From Oscillospiraceae bacterium (GTDB lineage: Bacteria > Bacillota > Clostridia > Oscillospirales > Ruminococcaceae): DNA of 38,743 nt. The stretch spans positions 1 through 38,743 of the forward strand of contig SFLS01000010.1 in NCBI GenBank assembly GCA_004554485.1, given 5' to 3'. The notes beneath the pieces were generated by a model that was not told the origin of the DNA, ran no database searches, and worked only from the letters and a program-made list of their open reading frames with translations. Positions 1 through 9,300 of the stretch are shown in pieces (the stretch's first letter is position 1; every line of letters starts with the position of its first letter). Position numbers and translations under genes: made by a program.

Positions 1-72
1 CTTTCGGTCTTGACGCAGCTTGAAATCTTTGGTATCATCAAAATCCATGCGGGACACCGGTTCAGCCGGTAG
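1..72 (+). CDS. dprA: DprA (DNA processing protein A), C-terminal fragment
   Basis: Reading frame 1 is open from the window edge to a TAG at 70-72 and gives 23 residues beginning LSVLTQLEIFGIIKIHAGHR. This looks like the last helix and wing of the small winged-helix domain that ends DprA proteins, which load RecA on incoming single-stranded DNA. The position just before topA and trmFO fits the common Firmicute order dprA-topA-trmFO. Only the tail is visible, so the identification rests on a short match plus gene order. Confidence 0.55.
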   Translation, partial: LSVLTQLEIFGIIKIHAGHRFSR

Positions 73-116
73 CGCCCGTTGTTCCCGATAACAATATAAC
101 AACACAGGTGATCGAT

Positions 117-2201
117 TTGTCCAAATTAGTAATTGTAGAATCCCCGGCCAAAGCCCATACCATCCAGAAATACCTCGGCCCCGATTATGAGGTCATGGCG
201 TCGATGGGTCATGTGCGCGACCTGCCGGCTTCCCGCCTCAGCGTCGATGTCAAGCACGACTTTGCCCCCAATTATGAAAATATCAAGGGAAAGGGCGAGC
301 TTATCAAAAAGCTGTGTGCCGAAGCCAAAAAGAGCGACTATGTCTACCTGGCCACCGACCCCGATCGGGAAGGAGAGGCCATTTCCTGGCATTTGGCGCA
401 GCTGCTCAAGCTGGATGAACATGAGCCCAACCGGGTCACCTTTAATGAGATAACCAAATCCGGGATCCGCTACGGCATGGAGCATCCCCGCTGCATCGAT
501 CAGCAGCTGGTGGACGCCCAGCAGGCCCGGCGGGTGCTGGATCGCCTTGTGGGCTACGAGATCAGTCCTTTTCTGTGGAAAAAGATCCGTAAAGGTCTTT
601 CGGCCGGACGGGTGCAGTCGGTGGCGGTACGCCTGGTGGTGGATCGGGAGGAGGAGATCCGTGCCTTCCAGCCGGTGGAATACTGGACGCTGGAAGCGCA
701 GCTGTCCAAGCAGAACAGCAAGGTCAAACCCTTCCTTGCCAAATACTACGGCAGCAACGGTAAAAAGCAGGAGATCACCACCGGCGGGCAGGCCGAGGCC
801 CTGCGGGAGGCTGTCGAAAAAGAGCCGTTTATCATCAAAAGCATCAAAACGGGAACCCGGCAGAAAAGCCCTGCGCCGCCCTTTATCACCTCGACCCTCC
901 AGCAGGATGCCTCCCGCCGGTTCGGCTTTCAGGCCAAGCGCACCATGAAGGTCGCGCAGGAGCTGTACGAGGGGATCAATCTGCCGGAGGTGGGCGCCGT
1001 CGGTCTTATTACCTACATGAGAACCGACTCGCTGCGCATTTCCGCCGAAGCGCTTTCGGCAGCGCACGATTATATCGAACAGACCTACGGCGGCAGCTAC
1101 ACCCTGCCGAAGCCGCGGACGTTCCGCTCCAAATCCAGCGCCCAGGACGGCCACGAGGCCATCCGTCCCACCATGATCGAGCTGACGCCCGCCAAGCTGA
1201 AGGAAAGCCTTTCCGCCGACCAGTACAAGCTGTATAAGCTGATCTGGGAGCGTTTTATCGCCAGCCAGATGGCCGCCTGCCTGCAGGATACCGTCTCCGC
1301 CGATATCACCGCCGGGGAGCATCTTTTTAAGGCTTCCGGCTTTTCGGTGCGGTTTGACGGCTATACCCGCCTGTATACCGAAGCGTCGGATGGCGAGGAG
1401 GAATCCGGCACCGGTCTGCCCAAGCTGGAGGAGGGCGAACAGCTGGTGCTTAAGGAGCTGAAGCCCGGCCAGCATTTCACCCAGCCGCCTCCCCGTTATA
1501 CCGAAGCAACGCTCATCCGGGAACTGGAGGAAAACGGCATCGGCCGCCCCAGCACCTATGCCCCCACCCTTTCCACCATTCTGCAGCGCGGCTATGTGGA
1601 GCGCGACCAGAAGGCGCTTAAGCCCACCATTGTCGGGGAAACGGTGACCCGGCTGATGAAGGAACAGTTCGGCAAGATCGTCGACGTCAAGTTTACGGCC
1701 GAAATGGAACGGGAGCTGGATAAGGTGGAAGAGGGCAAGACCGAATGGGTCGGTATGATGCACGAATTCTACGATGATTTTACCGAAATGCTGCAAACGG
1801 CCGAAAAGAACATGGAAGGCACCAAGATGAAGATCCCCGACGAGGAGACCGATATCATCTGCGAACAGTGCGGGCGCAAGATGGTGGTGCGCCACGGCAA
1901 GTACGGCAAGTTTTTGGCCTGCCCCGGCTTCCCGGAGTGCAAGAACACTAAAACGCTCCAGCAGGAAACCCCCGGCCTTTGCCCCCTCTGCGGCAAAAAG
2001 GTGCTTGCCAAAAAATCCAAAACCGGCAGGACGTACTACGGCTGCGAGGATAACCCCAAATGCGGCTTTATGACCTGGGATGTCCCCACGGCGGAAAAAT
2101 GCCCGCAGTGCGGCGGCAGCCTGTACAAAACGACCGGCCGTATCAAGAAGATCCACTGCCTGAAAGAGGGCTGTGGCTACGAGGCAAGTGTGAAAAAATG
2201 A
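117..2201 (+). CDS. topA: DNA topoisomerase I (type IA)
   Basis: Relaxes negatively supercoiled DNA by cutting one strand through a tyrosine link. The protein has an N-terminal Toprim domain (KLVIVESPAKA near residue 3; acidic DPDREGE near 81-87), the type IA core with the active tyrosine Y300 in GLITYMRTDS, and three C-terminal zinc ribbons with four-cysteine sets (CEQCG, CPLCG, CPQCG). About 694 residues is normal for Firmicutes. I chose the TTG at 117 (MSKLVIVES...) because AGGTG at 106-110 lies 6 bases upstream. An in-frame GTG at 108 would add three residues but overlaps that ribosome binding site. The stop overlaps trmFO (ATGA). Confidence 0.96.
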   Translation: MSKLVIVESPAKAHTIQKYLGPDYEVMASMGHVRDLPASRLSVDVKHDFAPNYENIKGKGELIKKLCAEAKKSDYVYLATDPDREGEAISWHLAQLLKLDEHEPNRVTFNEITKSGIRYGMEHPRCIDQQLVDAQQARRVLDRLVGYEISPFLWKKIRKGLSAGRVQSVAVRLVVDREEEIRAFQPVEYWTLEAQLSKQNSKVKPFLAKYYGSNGKKQEITTGGQAEALREAVEKEPFIIKSIKTGTRQKSPAPPFITSTLQQDASRRFGFQAKRTMKVAQELYEGINLPEVGAVGLITYMRTDSLRISAEALSAAHDYIEQTYGGSYTLPKPRTFRSKSSAQDGHEAIRPTMIELTPAKLKESLSADQYKLYKLIWERFIASQMAACLQDTVSADITAGEHLFKASGFSVRFDGYTRLYTEASDGEEESGTGLPKLEEGEQLVLKELKPGQHFTQPPPRYTEATLIRELEENGIGRPSTYAPTLSTILQRGYVERDQKALKPTIVGETVTRLMKEQFGKIVDVKFTAEMERELDKVEEGKTEWVGMMHEFYDDFTEMLQTAEKNMEGTKMKIPDEETDIICEQCGRKMVVRHGKYGKFLACPGFPECKNTKTLQQETPGLCPLCGKKVLAKKSKTGRTYYGCEDNPKCGFMTWDVPTAEKCPQCGGSLYKTTGRIKKIHCLKEGCGYEASVKK

Positions 2202-3511
2202 GTATGGTATCAGTGATCGGCGCGGGCCTGGCCGGCTGCGAGGCCGCCTGGGCGCTGGCACGGCGCGGCATCAGCGTCACGCTGTACGAGATGAAACCCG
2301 GGAAATACTCTCCCGCTCACCGCTACGCGGGTTTTGCGGAGCTGGTCTGCTCCAACTCCCTTAAGGCGACCCGCCTCAATTCAGCGGCCGGCCTGCTGAA
2401 GGCGGAAATGGCAGCGTGGGATTCCCTGGTCATCCGCTGCGCCGAAAAAACGGCGGTCAGCGCCGGCGGGGCGCTGGCGGTGGACCGTACGGCCTTCTCC
2501 GACGCCATGACCCGCGAGATCCGCGCGCTGCCGAACGTGACCGTCGTCAACCGGGAAGTGACCGAGTTGCCGCAGGGGGAGGTCATCATCGCCACCGGCC
2601 CGCTTACCTCTCAGGCGCTGTCCGATACCATCGGCAGGCTTTGCGGGGAACGCTACCTCAGCTTCTACGATGCTTCCGCCCCGATTGTTGCCAGCGATTC
2701 CATCAATATGGACCGCGTGTACTTTGCCACCCGTTATGACCGGGGTGAGGCGGATTATATCAACTGCTCCTTTAATAAGGAGGAATATGAGCAGTTCTAC
2801 CAGGCGCTGGTCAGCGCCAAAAGCGTGGAACTGCACGAATTTGAAAAGGAATACTTCAAGGTTTACGAAGGCTGTATGCCCATCGAGGTGCTGGCCCGGC
2901 GGGGGATGGATACCATGCGCTTCGGCCCGCTGCGCCCGGTCGGCCTGCGGGATCCCCGTACCGGCCACCGTCCCTGGGCCAACATCCAGCTGCGCCGGGA
3001 AAATGCCGAAGGGACAATGTACAATATCGTCGGCTTCCAGACCAACCTCTTGTTCCCGGAGCAGAAGCGGGTCTTTTCCATGATCCCAGGGCTGGAAAAC
3101 GCGGAATTTGTCCGCTATGGGGTAATGCACCGCAATACTTTCATCGATTCTCCGCGCCTGCTGGATGCCTCATTCCGGCTGAAAAAGGAGCCGCGCATCA
3201 GCTTTGCGGGGCAGATCACCGGGGTGGAAGGCTATATTGAATCGGCGGCCAGCGGCATTATGGCGGCACACGCGGCGGCCGACCGCCTGCAGGGCAGGGA
3301 ACCGGTCATCCCACCGGCACAAACGATGATGGGAGCCTTGTGCCGCTATATCAGCGATGAAAGTGTGACTGATTTTCAGCCGATGGGCAGCAATATGGGG
3401 CTTTTGCCGCCGCTGCCGGAGCCGGTAAAGGGAAAACAGGAGCGCTACCAGGCCATGGCCGACCGTGCCGTGGCCGCGATGCAGCATTATCTGAAAGTGA
3501 GGGAAGAGTAA
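2198..3511 (+). CDS. trmFO: TrmFO, folate-dependent tRNA (uracil-54-C5)-methyltransferase
   Basis: FAD enzyme that makes ribothymidine at position 54 of tRNA using methylene-tetrahydrofolate as the carbon donor. The N-terminus shows the Rossmann dinucleotide motif VIGAGLAGCEAAWALARRG. Typical TrmFO/Gid blocks follow, including ELVCSNSLKA, YEGCMPIE and the C-terminal FAD-binding stretch around GQITGVEGYIES. Length is about 437 residues, as in the family. The open frame extends upstream into topA, but the ATG at 2198, overlapping the topA stop, matches the usual family start (M-x-V-x-V-I-G-A-G). It is translationally coupled to topA and to plsX downstream. Confidence 0.96.
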   Translation: MSMVSVIGAGLAGCEAAWALARRGISVTLYEMKPGKYSPAHRYAGFAELVCSNSLKATRLNSAAGLLKAEMAAWDSLVIRCAEKTAVSAGGALAVDRTAFSDAMTREIRALPNVTVVNREVTELPQGEVIIATGPLTSQALSDTIGRLCGERYLSFYDASAPIVASDSINMDRVYFATRYDRGEADYINCSFNKEEYEQFYQALVSAKSVELHEFEKEYFKVYEGCMPIEVLARRGMDTMRFGPLRPVGLRDPRTGHRPWANIQLRRENAEGTMYNIVGFQTNLLFPEQKRVFSMIPGLENAEFVRYGVMHRNTFIDSPRLLDASFRLKKEPRISFAGQITGVEGYIESAASGIMAAHAAADRLQGREPVIPPAQTMMGALCRYISDESVTDFQPMGSNMGLLPPLPEPVKGKQERYQAMADRAVAAMQHYLKVREE

Positions 3512-4512
3512 TGAGAATTATCGTGGATGCCTACGGCGGCGATAACGCCCCGGATGCGGTTCTGCTGGGCTGCCGTATGGCGGCGGACCGCTGGAAATGC
3601 GAGATCATCCTGACCGGTGACGAGCAAAAGCTGCGCCAAAGGGCCGCGGAACTTTCGGTATCGCTGGAGGGGATCAGCATCGCGGACGCGCCGGATGTGA
3701 TCCCGGTGGAAGCGGAACCGACCTCGATCCTTAAGCAGTATCAGCAAAGCTCCATGGCCCGCGGGCTGCAGATGCTGGCAAACGGCGAAGGGGAAGCCTT
3801 CGTTTCCGCCGGCAGCACCGGCGCGCTGGTAGTCGGCGGCACGCTTATCGTCAAGCGCCTCAAAGGAGTCAAGCGCCCCGCAATCGGTACCGTTATCCCC
3901 TGTCGGGGCGGCTGCTTCCTGCTGCTGGATTCCGGCGCTAACCACGATTGCCGTCCCGAGATGCTGCGGCAGTTCGGCTTGATGGGCTCCGTTTACATGA
4001 AGCGGATCATCGGCGTGCCCAATCCCCGCGTCGGTCTGGTCAATATTGGTACCGAGGAGACCAAGGGGACCGAGCTGCAGGTGCAGGCCTACCAGCTGAT
4101 GAAGGAGGCCGGCTACAACTTTATCGGCAATGTGGAAGCGCGGGAGGTGCCGCTGGGAGGCTGCGATGTTGCGGTCTGCGACGGCTTTACCGGCAACATC
4201 CTCCTGAAGACCATGGAGGGCCTTGCCACGCTCTTTATGGGCGAACTCAAGGCGATCTTTATGAAATCGCTGCCCAACAAGCTGGCGGCTGCGGCCGTTA
4301 AAAAGGATATCAAAGGGCTGAAAAATCAGTTCGATTCTGCCGAATACGGCGGCGCCCTGCTGCTGGGCTCCCGCAGTCCTGTCATCAAGGCGCACGGCAG
4401 CAGTGATGCCAAAGCTTTCTATAATGCCATTCGCCAGGCCATCAGCTGCTGCGAAAACAACATCATCGGGGAGATCGAATCGCAGCTTGTGGCACAAACC
4501 GAAGAAAACTAA
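3511..4512 (+). CDS. plsX: PlsX, phosphate acyltransferase
   Basis: Converts acyl-ACP to acyl-phosphate, the first committed step of the PlsX/PlsY route to phosphatidic acid. The start MRIIVDAYGGDNAPDAVLLG is the family signature (usually MDAMGGD; here DAYGGD). Other conserved blocks are FVSAGSTGALVVGG, LLDSGAN, VGLVNIGTEETKGT and CDGFTGNILLKTMEG. Length is 333 residues, as expected. The ATG overlaps the trmFO stop (TAATG). The usual fatty-acid neighbour acpP is absent between this gene and rnc. Confidence 0.96.
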   Translation: MRIIVDAYGGDNAPDAVLLGCRMAADRWKCEIILTGDEQKLRQRAAELSVSLEGISIADAPDVIPVEAEPTSILKQYQQSSMARGLQMLANGEGEAFVSAGSTGALVVGGTLIVKRLKGVKRPAIGTVIPCRGGCFLLLDSGANHDCRPEMLRQFGLMGSVYMKRIIGVPNPRVGLVNIGTEETKGTELQVQAYQLMKEAGYNFIGNVEAREVPLGGCDVAVCDGFTGNILLKTMEGLATLFMGELKAIFMKSLPNKLAAAAVKKDIKGLKNQFDSAEYGGALLLGSRSPVIKAHGSSDAKAFYNAIRQAISCCENNIIGEIESQLVAQTEEN

Positions 4513-4541
4513 GTCATTTCAAGATGCAAGAGGGTGCTATT

Positions 4542-5219
4542 ATGTCTATGGAGGACTTGCAGGACAGGATTGGCTACCGGTTCAGGGATCTTTCGCTGCT
4601 GGAGCGGGCGCTGACCCACTCCTCCTATGCCAACGAATGCAAGCAGAAAACAGAGTGCAACGAGCGCATGGAGTTCCTGGGGGACGCCGTTCTTTCCATT
4701 ATTGTGGCGGACCATATCTTTCACAAATTTCATTTGGCGGAGGGCGATCTGACCAAGATCCGCGCCAGCCTGGTGTGCGAAAAAAGCCTGTTCGAGTTTG
4801 CCCGCAAAATTGGTCTCGGCAGCGAGCTGCTGCTGGGCCACGGCGAGGAGCAGACCGGCGGCCGGGAGCGTCCCTCAGTGGTCTCCGACGCGTTTGAGGC
4901 GCTCATCGCCGCCATCTATCTGGATGGCGGGCTGGAGAAGGCGGCGCAGTTCGTCCTGCCCTTTGTGGAGGAAGACCTGTGCCATGAGGAAGCCCCCTTC
5001 GTCGATTACAAGACCCGCCTGCAGGAGATCATCCAGAAGAACCCGGAAGAACGGGTGGAATATGTGCTGGTCTCGGCCCAGGGCCCGGATCATGATAAAA
5101 AATTTGTGGTCGAGGTACACCTTAACAGCAATGTGATCGGCCGCGGCGTCAGCCGCAGCAAAAAGGGCGCCGAGCAGGCCGCGGCGCAGGAAGCGCTTTC
5201 CCTGATGGGGGAAATATAG
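4542..5219 (+). CDS. rnc: Ribonuclease III
   Basis: Double-strand-specific endoribonuclease for rRNA and mRNA processing. The N-terminal RNase III domain carries the signature NERMEFLGDAVL at residues 40-51, with catalytic acidic residues E41, E44 and D48. The second acidic pair is in SDAFEALIAAIYLD. A C-terminal dsRNA-binding domain follows, with the typical ending SRSKKGAEQAAAQEAL. I chose the ATG at 4542 because AGGGTG at 4531-4536 lies 5 bases upstream; an earlier in-frame ATG at 4524 has no good ribosome binding site. The product is 225 residues. It ends the operon and is followed by a strong terminator. Confidence 0.95.
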   Translation: MSMEDLQDRIGYRFRDLSLLERALTHSSYANECKQKTECNERMEFLGDAVLSIIVADHIFHKFHLAEGDLTKIRASLVCEKSLFEFARKIGLGSELLLGHGEEQTGGRERPSVVSDAFEALIAAIYLDGGLEKAAQFVLPFVEEDLCHEEAPFVDYKTRLQEIIQKNPEERVEYVLVSAQGPDHDKKFVVEVHLNSNVIGRGVSRSKKGAEQAAAQEALSLMGEI

Positions 5220-5237
5220 CAGTCCCGATGCAAAACG

Positions 5238-5267
5238 AAAGACCCCTAAAACATGGGGGTCTTTTTT
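5238..5267 (+). terminator. Rho-independent terminator after rnc
   Basis: AAAGACCCC (5238-5246) pairs with GGGGTCTTT (5256-5264) across a short loop and is followed by a run of T. It closes the dprA/topA-rnc transcription unit before the cwlJ gene. Confidence 0.88.
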
Positions 5268-5321
5268 GTTTTCCCGCCGCATAGGCTGTTAGGGCAATGG
5301 TCAGTTAGGGGAGGGAAAGCA

Positions 5322-5759
5322 ATGGCGTATTCCGATCGGGAACTGCTGGCGCGGCTGGTGGAATGTGAAGCGGGCGGGGAGGGCGAGACCGGAATGAAAG
5401 CGGTGGCAAGTGTTGTAATGAACCGGGTCAATATCACCTACGGCGAGTACGGCCGGCTGCAGAAGAATATCCGTTCCATCGTGTTCCAGCCCGGACAGTT
5501 TGACTGCGTCCGGGAATCCATCGGCGGACGGGTCAATATGCAGAACATCTACAATATGCGGCCCACACAGGTAAATTACGATGTGGCCGACTGGGCCATC
5601 GCCGGCAACCGCCTGACGAACCTCGGCTTTGCCCTGTGGTATTTTAACCCGTTCAGTCCTACCTGCAGGGAGTATTTCCCGTCAAATGTCGGTCGGTTCG
5701 TCATCCGCATCGGCAACCATTGTTTTTATAATCCTACCGAAGCGTATGCGGATACTTGA
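5322..5759 (+). CDS. cwlJ: CwlJ-type spore cortex-lytic / cell wall hydrolase (Hydrolase_2 family)
   Basis: Predicted peptidoglycan hydrolase of the SleB/CwlJ family, which degrades spore cortex during germination. The 145-residue protein has no signal peptide and no peptidoglycan-binding domain, so it matches CwlJ (about 142 residues) rather than SleB. Visible family features are the N-terminal acidic block LLARLVECEAGGEGETGM, the NRV segment, FQPGQFDCV, and a CwlJ-like end (ALWYFNPF, then NHCFYNPTEA). I chose the ATG at 5322 because GGGGAGGGAA stands just upstream; the upstream open frame is unlikely. It is followed after 29 bases by a GerQ-like gene, the known CwlJ partner in Bacillus. No sporulation sigma promoter could be assigned. 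Confidence 0.85.
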   Translation: MAYSDRELLARLVECEAGGEGETGMKAVASVVMNRVNITYGEYGRLQKNIRSIVFQPGQFDCVRESIGGRVNMQNIYNMRPTQVNYDVADWAIAGNRLTNLGFALWYFNPFSPTCREYFPSNVGRFVIRIGNHCFYNPTEAYADT

Positions 5760-5788
5760 ATCATTTTGGGGAAGGAAGGTAGTAAGCA

Positions 5789-6199
5789 GTGAATCATTTT
5801 TTTAATGACCGGTGCTGCTGTCCGCCGGACGGCGGGAACATAAACTGGAATGCGACGGTAACGGTGAACGAAGGCCCCATGCCGCCGCTGGCGGAAAATA
5901 TCCCGCCGCAGGAATCGTTTAACAGCGAGGAGATGCAGGGCTCCCTGCAGCAGATCCTTGCCCGCTACATCGGTACCTATGTGGTGATTGAATCGCTGAT
6001 TGGCACCACTGCCCTGCTGCGCAAGCAGGGCAGGATCTACTATGTCGGGCGCAGCTATGTCATTCTGTATGATGACGTCAACAATTTTTTCATTTCCTGC
6101 GACATGTTCTCCATCATGTTCGTGTATTTCTTCTATCCCGGGCAGCGTCCCGTCAGCAATTACAATGTCCTGCCGCCGGCGGCCGGCAGAATAGGGTAA
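5789..6199 (+). CDS. GerQ-like spore coat protein (probable)
   Basis: A 136-residue protein. Its C-terminal half (about residues 50-115) resembles the GerQ core: a segment starting near QQILARYIGTYVVIES, then GRIYYVGRSYVILYDD, which matches the GerQ pattern G-x-I-x-x-x-G-R-x-x-V-I-x-x-D, and a hydrophobic aromatic strand pair. The N-terminus is rich in Cys, Pro and Asn (CCCPPDGG), as in many coat proteins. In Bacillus, GerQ is needed to place CwlJ in the coat and its gene adjoins cwlJ. Here the order is cwlJ then this gene, 29 bases apart, with AAGGAAGG upstream. The similarity is weak and judged by eye, so context carries much of the call. Confidence 0.62.
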   Translation: MNHFFNDRCCCPPDGGNINWNATVTVNEGPMPPLAENIPPQESFNSEEMQGSLQQILARYIGTYVVIESLIGTTALLRKQGRIYYVGRSYVILYDDVNNFFISCDMFSIMFVYFFYPGQRPVSNYNVLPPAAGRIG

Positions 6200-6213
6200 G
6201 CCTGCCGCCGCTC

Positions 6214-6244
6214 GATCCGGTGCCGAAACGGCGCCGGATCTTTT
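6214..6244 (+). terminator. Rho-independent terminator after the gerQ-like gene
   Basis: GATCCGGTGCC pairs with GGCGCCGGATC (one G-T pair) across a GAAAC loop and is followed by TTTT. It separates the sporulation pair from smc. Confidence 0.85.
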
Positions 6245-6273
6245 GCAAAAAGCAGTTTATCGGAAACAATCTC

Positions 6274-6302
6274 TTGTGAAGCGGTGAAAAAAGGTATATA
6301 AT
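6274..6302 (+). promoter_or_regulatory. Sigma-A promoter for smc
   Basis: TTGTGA at 6274-6279 and a perfect TATAAT at 6297-6302 with 17-base spacing. It lies about 70 bases before the smc ATG and just after a terminator. Confidence 0.8.
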
Positions 6303-6376
6303 TAAACTTCAAAATGCAGTACTATGCGTATCAGGCATTGGGAGCGTTATCATACTTTAAGCAGGAGGGCACGCCC

Positions 6377-9300
6377 ATGAAATTAAAGGCGGTAGAGATG
6401 CAGGGGTTCAAATCGTTCCCCGACCGCACCAAGCTGACCTTCGATGACGGCATCACCGTTATCGTGGGCCCCAACGGCAGCGGCAAAAGCAACATCAGCG
6501 ACGCCATCAAATGGGTATTCGGCGAACAGTCGGTCAAGAGTCTGCGCGGCGCCAAGATGGAGGACGTTATCTTTGGCGGCTCCGTTTCCCGCAAACCGAC
6601 CGGTTTTGCCTGGGTCAGCCTTTTTATCGATAATACCGACCGCAGCATCGATATTGACGCAGACGAGGTAGTCCTTACCCGCCGCCTTTACCGCAGCGGA
6701 GAAAGCGAATACCGCATCAATAACAATCTGGTTCGGCTCAAGGATATTAACGAGACCTTTATGGATACCGGTCTGGGCCGCGACGGCTATTCGGTCATCG
6801 AGCAGGGCAAGATCGCCGAGATCGTCAGCGTTAAAAGCACCCAGCGCCGGGAAATCTTCGAGGAGGCTGCCGGGATCTCCCGTTTCCGCTACCGCAAAAC
6901 CGAAGCGGAGCGCAAGCTTATGCAGGCGGAAGAAAACCTGGTCCGCCTGCGGGATATCATGCGGGAGCTGGAGGACCGCGTCGGCCCGCTGAAGGCGCAA
7001 AGCGAAAAGGCCAGACAGTACCTGGTGCTGGCGGAGGAAAAAAAGTCTCTGGAGATCAGCCTATGGCTGGAGCAGCTTTCCCGTCTGGCCCTCCAGTTAA
7101 AGGAACTGGAGGATAAGGAGCTGATCGCCGCCAGCGATAAAGCGGCGGCGCAGAAACGTCTGGATGAGATCGAGCGCGAGATCGAGGAGATCCAGCAAAA
7201 GGCCCAGCAGGCCACGCTCTATATCGAGCATAAACGCGAACAGATCAAGGACCGGGAGGACGCCATCTCCCAGGCCAGGGTGGATACCGCCGTCAAACAG
7301 AATACCATCGGGCACAACCGGCAGACCATCGAAGAGCTGCAGAAGGAGCTGGACCGCAGCGTCCTTTCCGCCGGGGAACTGGAGCAAAAGCTGACGGCGC
7401 TGCGGCAGGAACGGGAGGAGCGGCAGGCCGCGGCCCGGCAGTCCGGAGAGGAACTGGCAGATCGCCGGCGACAGCTGGAGCAAAAACGGCAGGAGGAGCA
7501 TCGCTTCGCCGCCGAACAGGGCTCGCTGGCGTTGCAAAAGGAAGAGCTGCAGAACCAGATCCATAAGGCCGAGCTTTCGGCGGAAACGGCCGGTACGCTG
7601 GCGGAGGAAACGGTAGCCCGTCTGACGGTGCTGCGTGGACAGGCTCGGGATAAGGATGAAAACCTGCGCCGTCTGCGCGAGGAACTGGAGGACCACCGTG
7701 CCTTTGCCGCAGAGCTGCAGGACAAGCTGCAAGGGCTGCAGAACAGCAAAAACGGCTACCTCTACAAGCTGAAAAGCCGCGGGGATAAGATTGCGGATAT
7801 CGAAAGCCGCCAAAAGAACTGCGAAAAGCTGGCGGGAGAAAAGCTGCAGCGCGCACAGCTGCTTACCGACCTGGAAAAGAACTACGAAAGTTTCAACAAC
7901 AGCGTCAAATTTGTGATGAAGCAGTCGGGCTCCGGCGTGCTGCGGGGGATCATCGGGCCGGTGTCCTCCCTCATCAAAACCGAAAACCGCTATTCCACTG
8001 CCGTGGAAATCGCGCTGGGCGCCGCCATCCAGAATATCGTCGTGGAGGATGAAGGCGCTGCCAAGCGCGGCATTGCATTGCTGAAGGAGCGCGGCGCCGG
8101 CCGGGCAACTTTCCTTCCCCTTACCAATATCAAAAGCAATCCCATCCGGGAAAACGGGCTGGAACAGCATGGCGGCTATGTCGGCCTTGCCAGCGAGCTG
8201 GTGCAGTGTGATGACCGCTACCGGACCGTCATGGATTCGCTGCTGGCCCGCACCGTCGTTGCGGAGGATATCGATGCCGCCGCAGCCATCGCCAGGGCGT
8301 ATGCCTACCGTTACCGGGTGGTCACGCTGGACGGTCAGGTGGTCAATGCGGGCGGTTCGCTCACCGGCGGCTCGGTCAACAAGAGCGGGTCGATCCTCAG
8401 CCGCCGCGGCGAGATCGACGCACTGACTGCCGAAGCCAGAAAATACGCGCAGCAGGCGCAGGAGTTGGAACAGCAGCTTGCCGAACAGCGCCGGGAGACC
8501 GACGCCATTCAGGCGCTGCTGGACGGCATCACCGCCGAGGAAAAAACGGCGACGGAGGATCTGATCGCGGCCGAAACGCTGGTAAACCGTCTGACAGCCT
8601 CTGTCGGCGAAGCCGAGCGCATCAATGAACAGGCCCTGCAGGAATACGATGAGCTGACGGCGCGGATGGAGCAGCTTCGGCAGCAGAAAGTCTCCGGCGG
8701 CGAGCTGGTCAAAACGCTCACCGAGGAGGTGGAGCGGCTGGGGCGCTTGATCCGGGAGGGGACCGAAGCCCATACCGCGCTGCAGGAGGAGATCGGGCGG
8801 CTTACCGACGGGATCACCGCACAGCAGGTCGCCTATACGGCCCTGCAGAAGGATTGCGACGCTCTTTCGGTTTCCATTGAACAGCTGGAAAGCCAGCAGA
8901 GCGGCAGCGCCGCGGCGCTGGCGGAGCTGCGGCAGCGGCAGGAGCAGCTGCAAAAAGCCAATGCCGACATCGAAGAGGAGATCCGCCGGATCACGGCAGA
9001 TGCCGAAACCGGCGGCCAGGAGATCGAACAGCTGCGCCGGGATATCGCCGAAGCCAACAGCCAGCGGGATACACTGGAGCTGCGCCGCAACCAGCTCAAC
9101 GGCGACAGCCGCGATATCATTGCCAGGCGGGAAGCCGCTGCCAACGAGCTGCTGCGCCTGCAGGAAAGAAGCGACTCGCTGCAGGACCAGCAGAACGTCA
9201 TCTCCGCCAAGATGTGGGAGGAGTACGAGCTGACCCGCTCCGAAGCTGCGGGGGCGGCGATCCCCTTGGAGGACGTCTCCGCCGCGCAGAAGCGCCTTTC

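Noticed and set aside
126..2261. Long minus-strand open frame of 711 codons opposite topA
   Set aside because: It mirrors topA on the other strand in GC-rich DNA, has no recognisable domain, and topA is certain.
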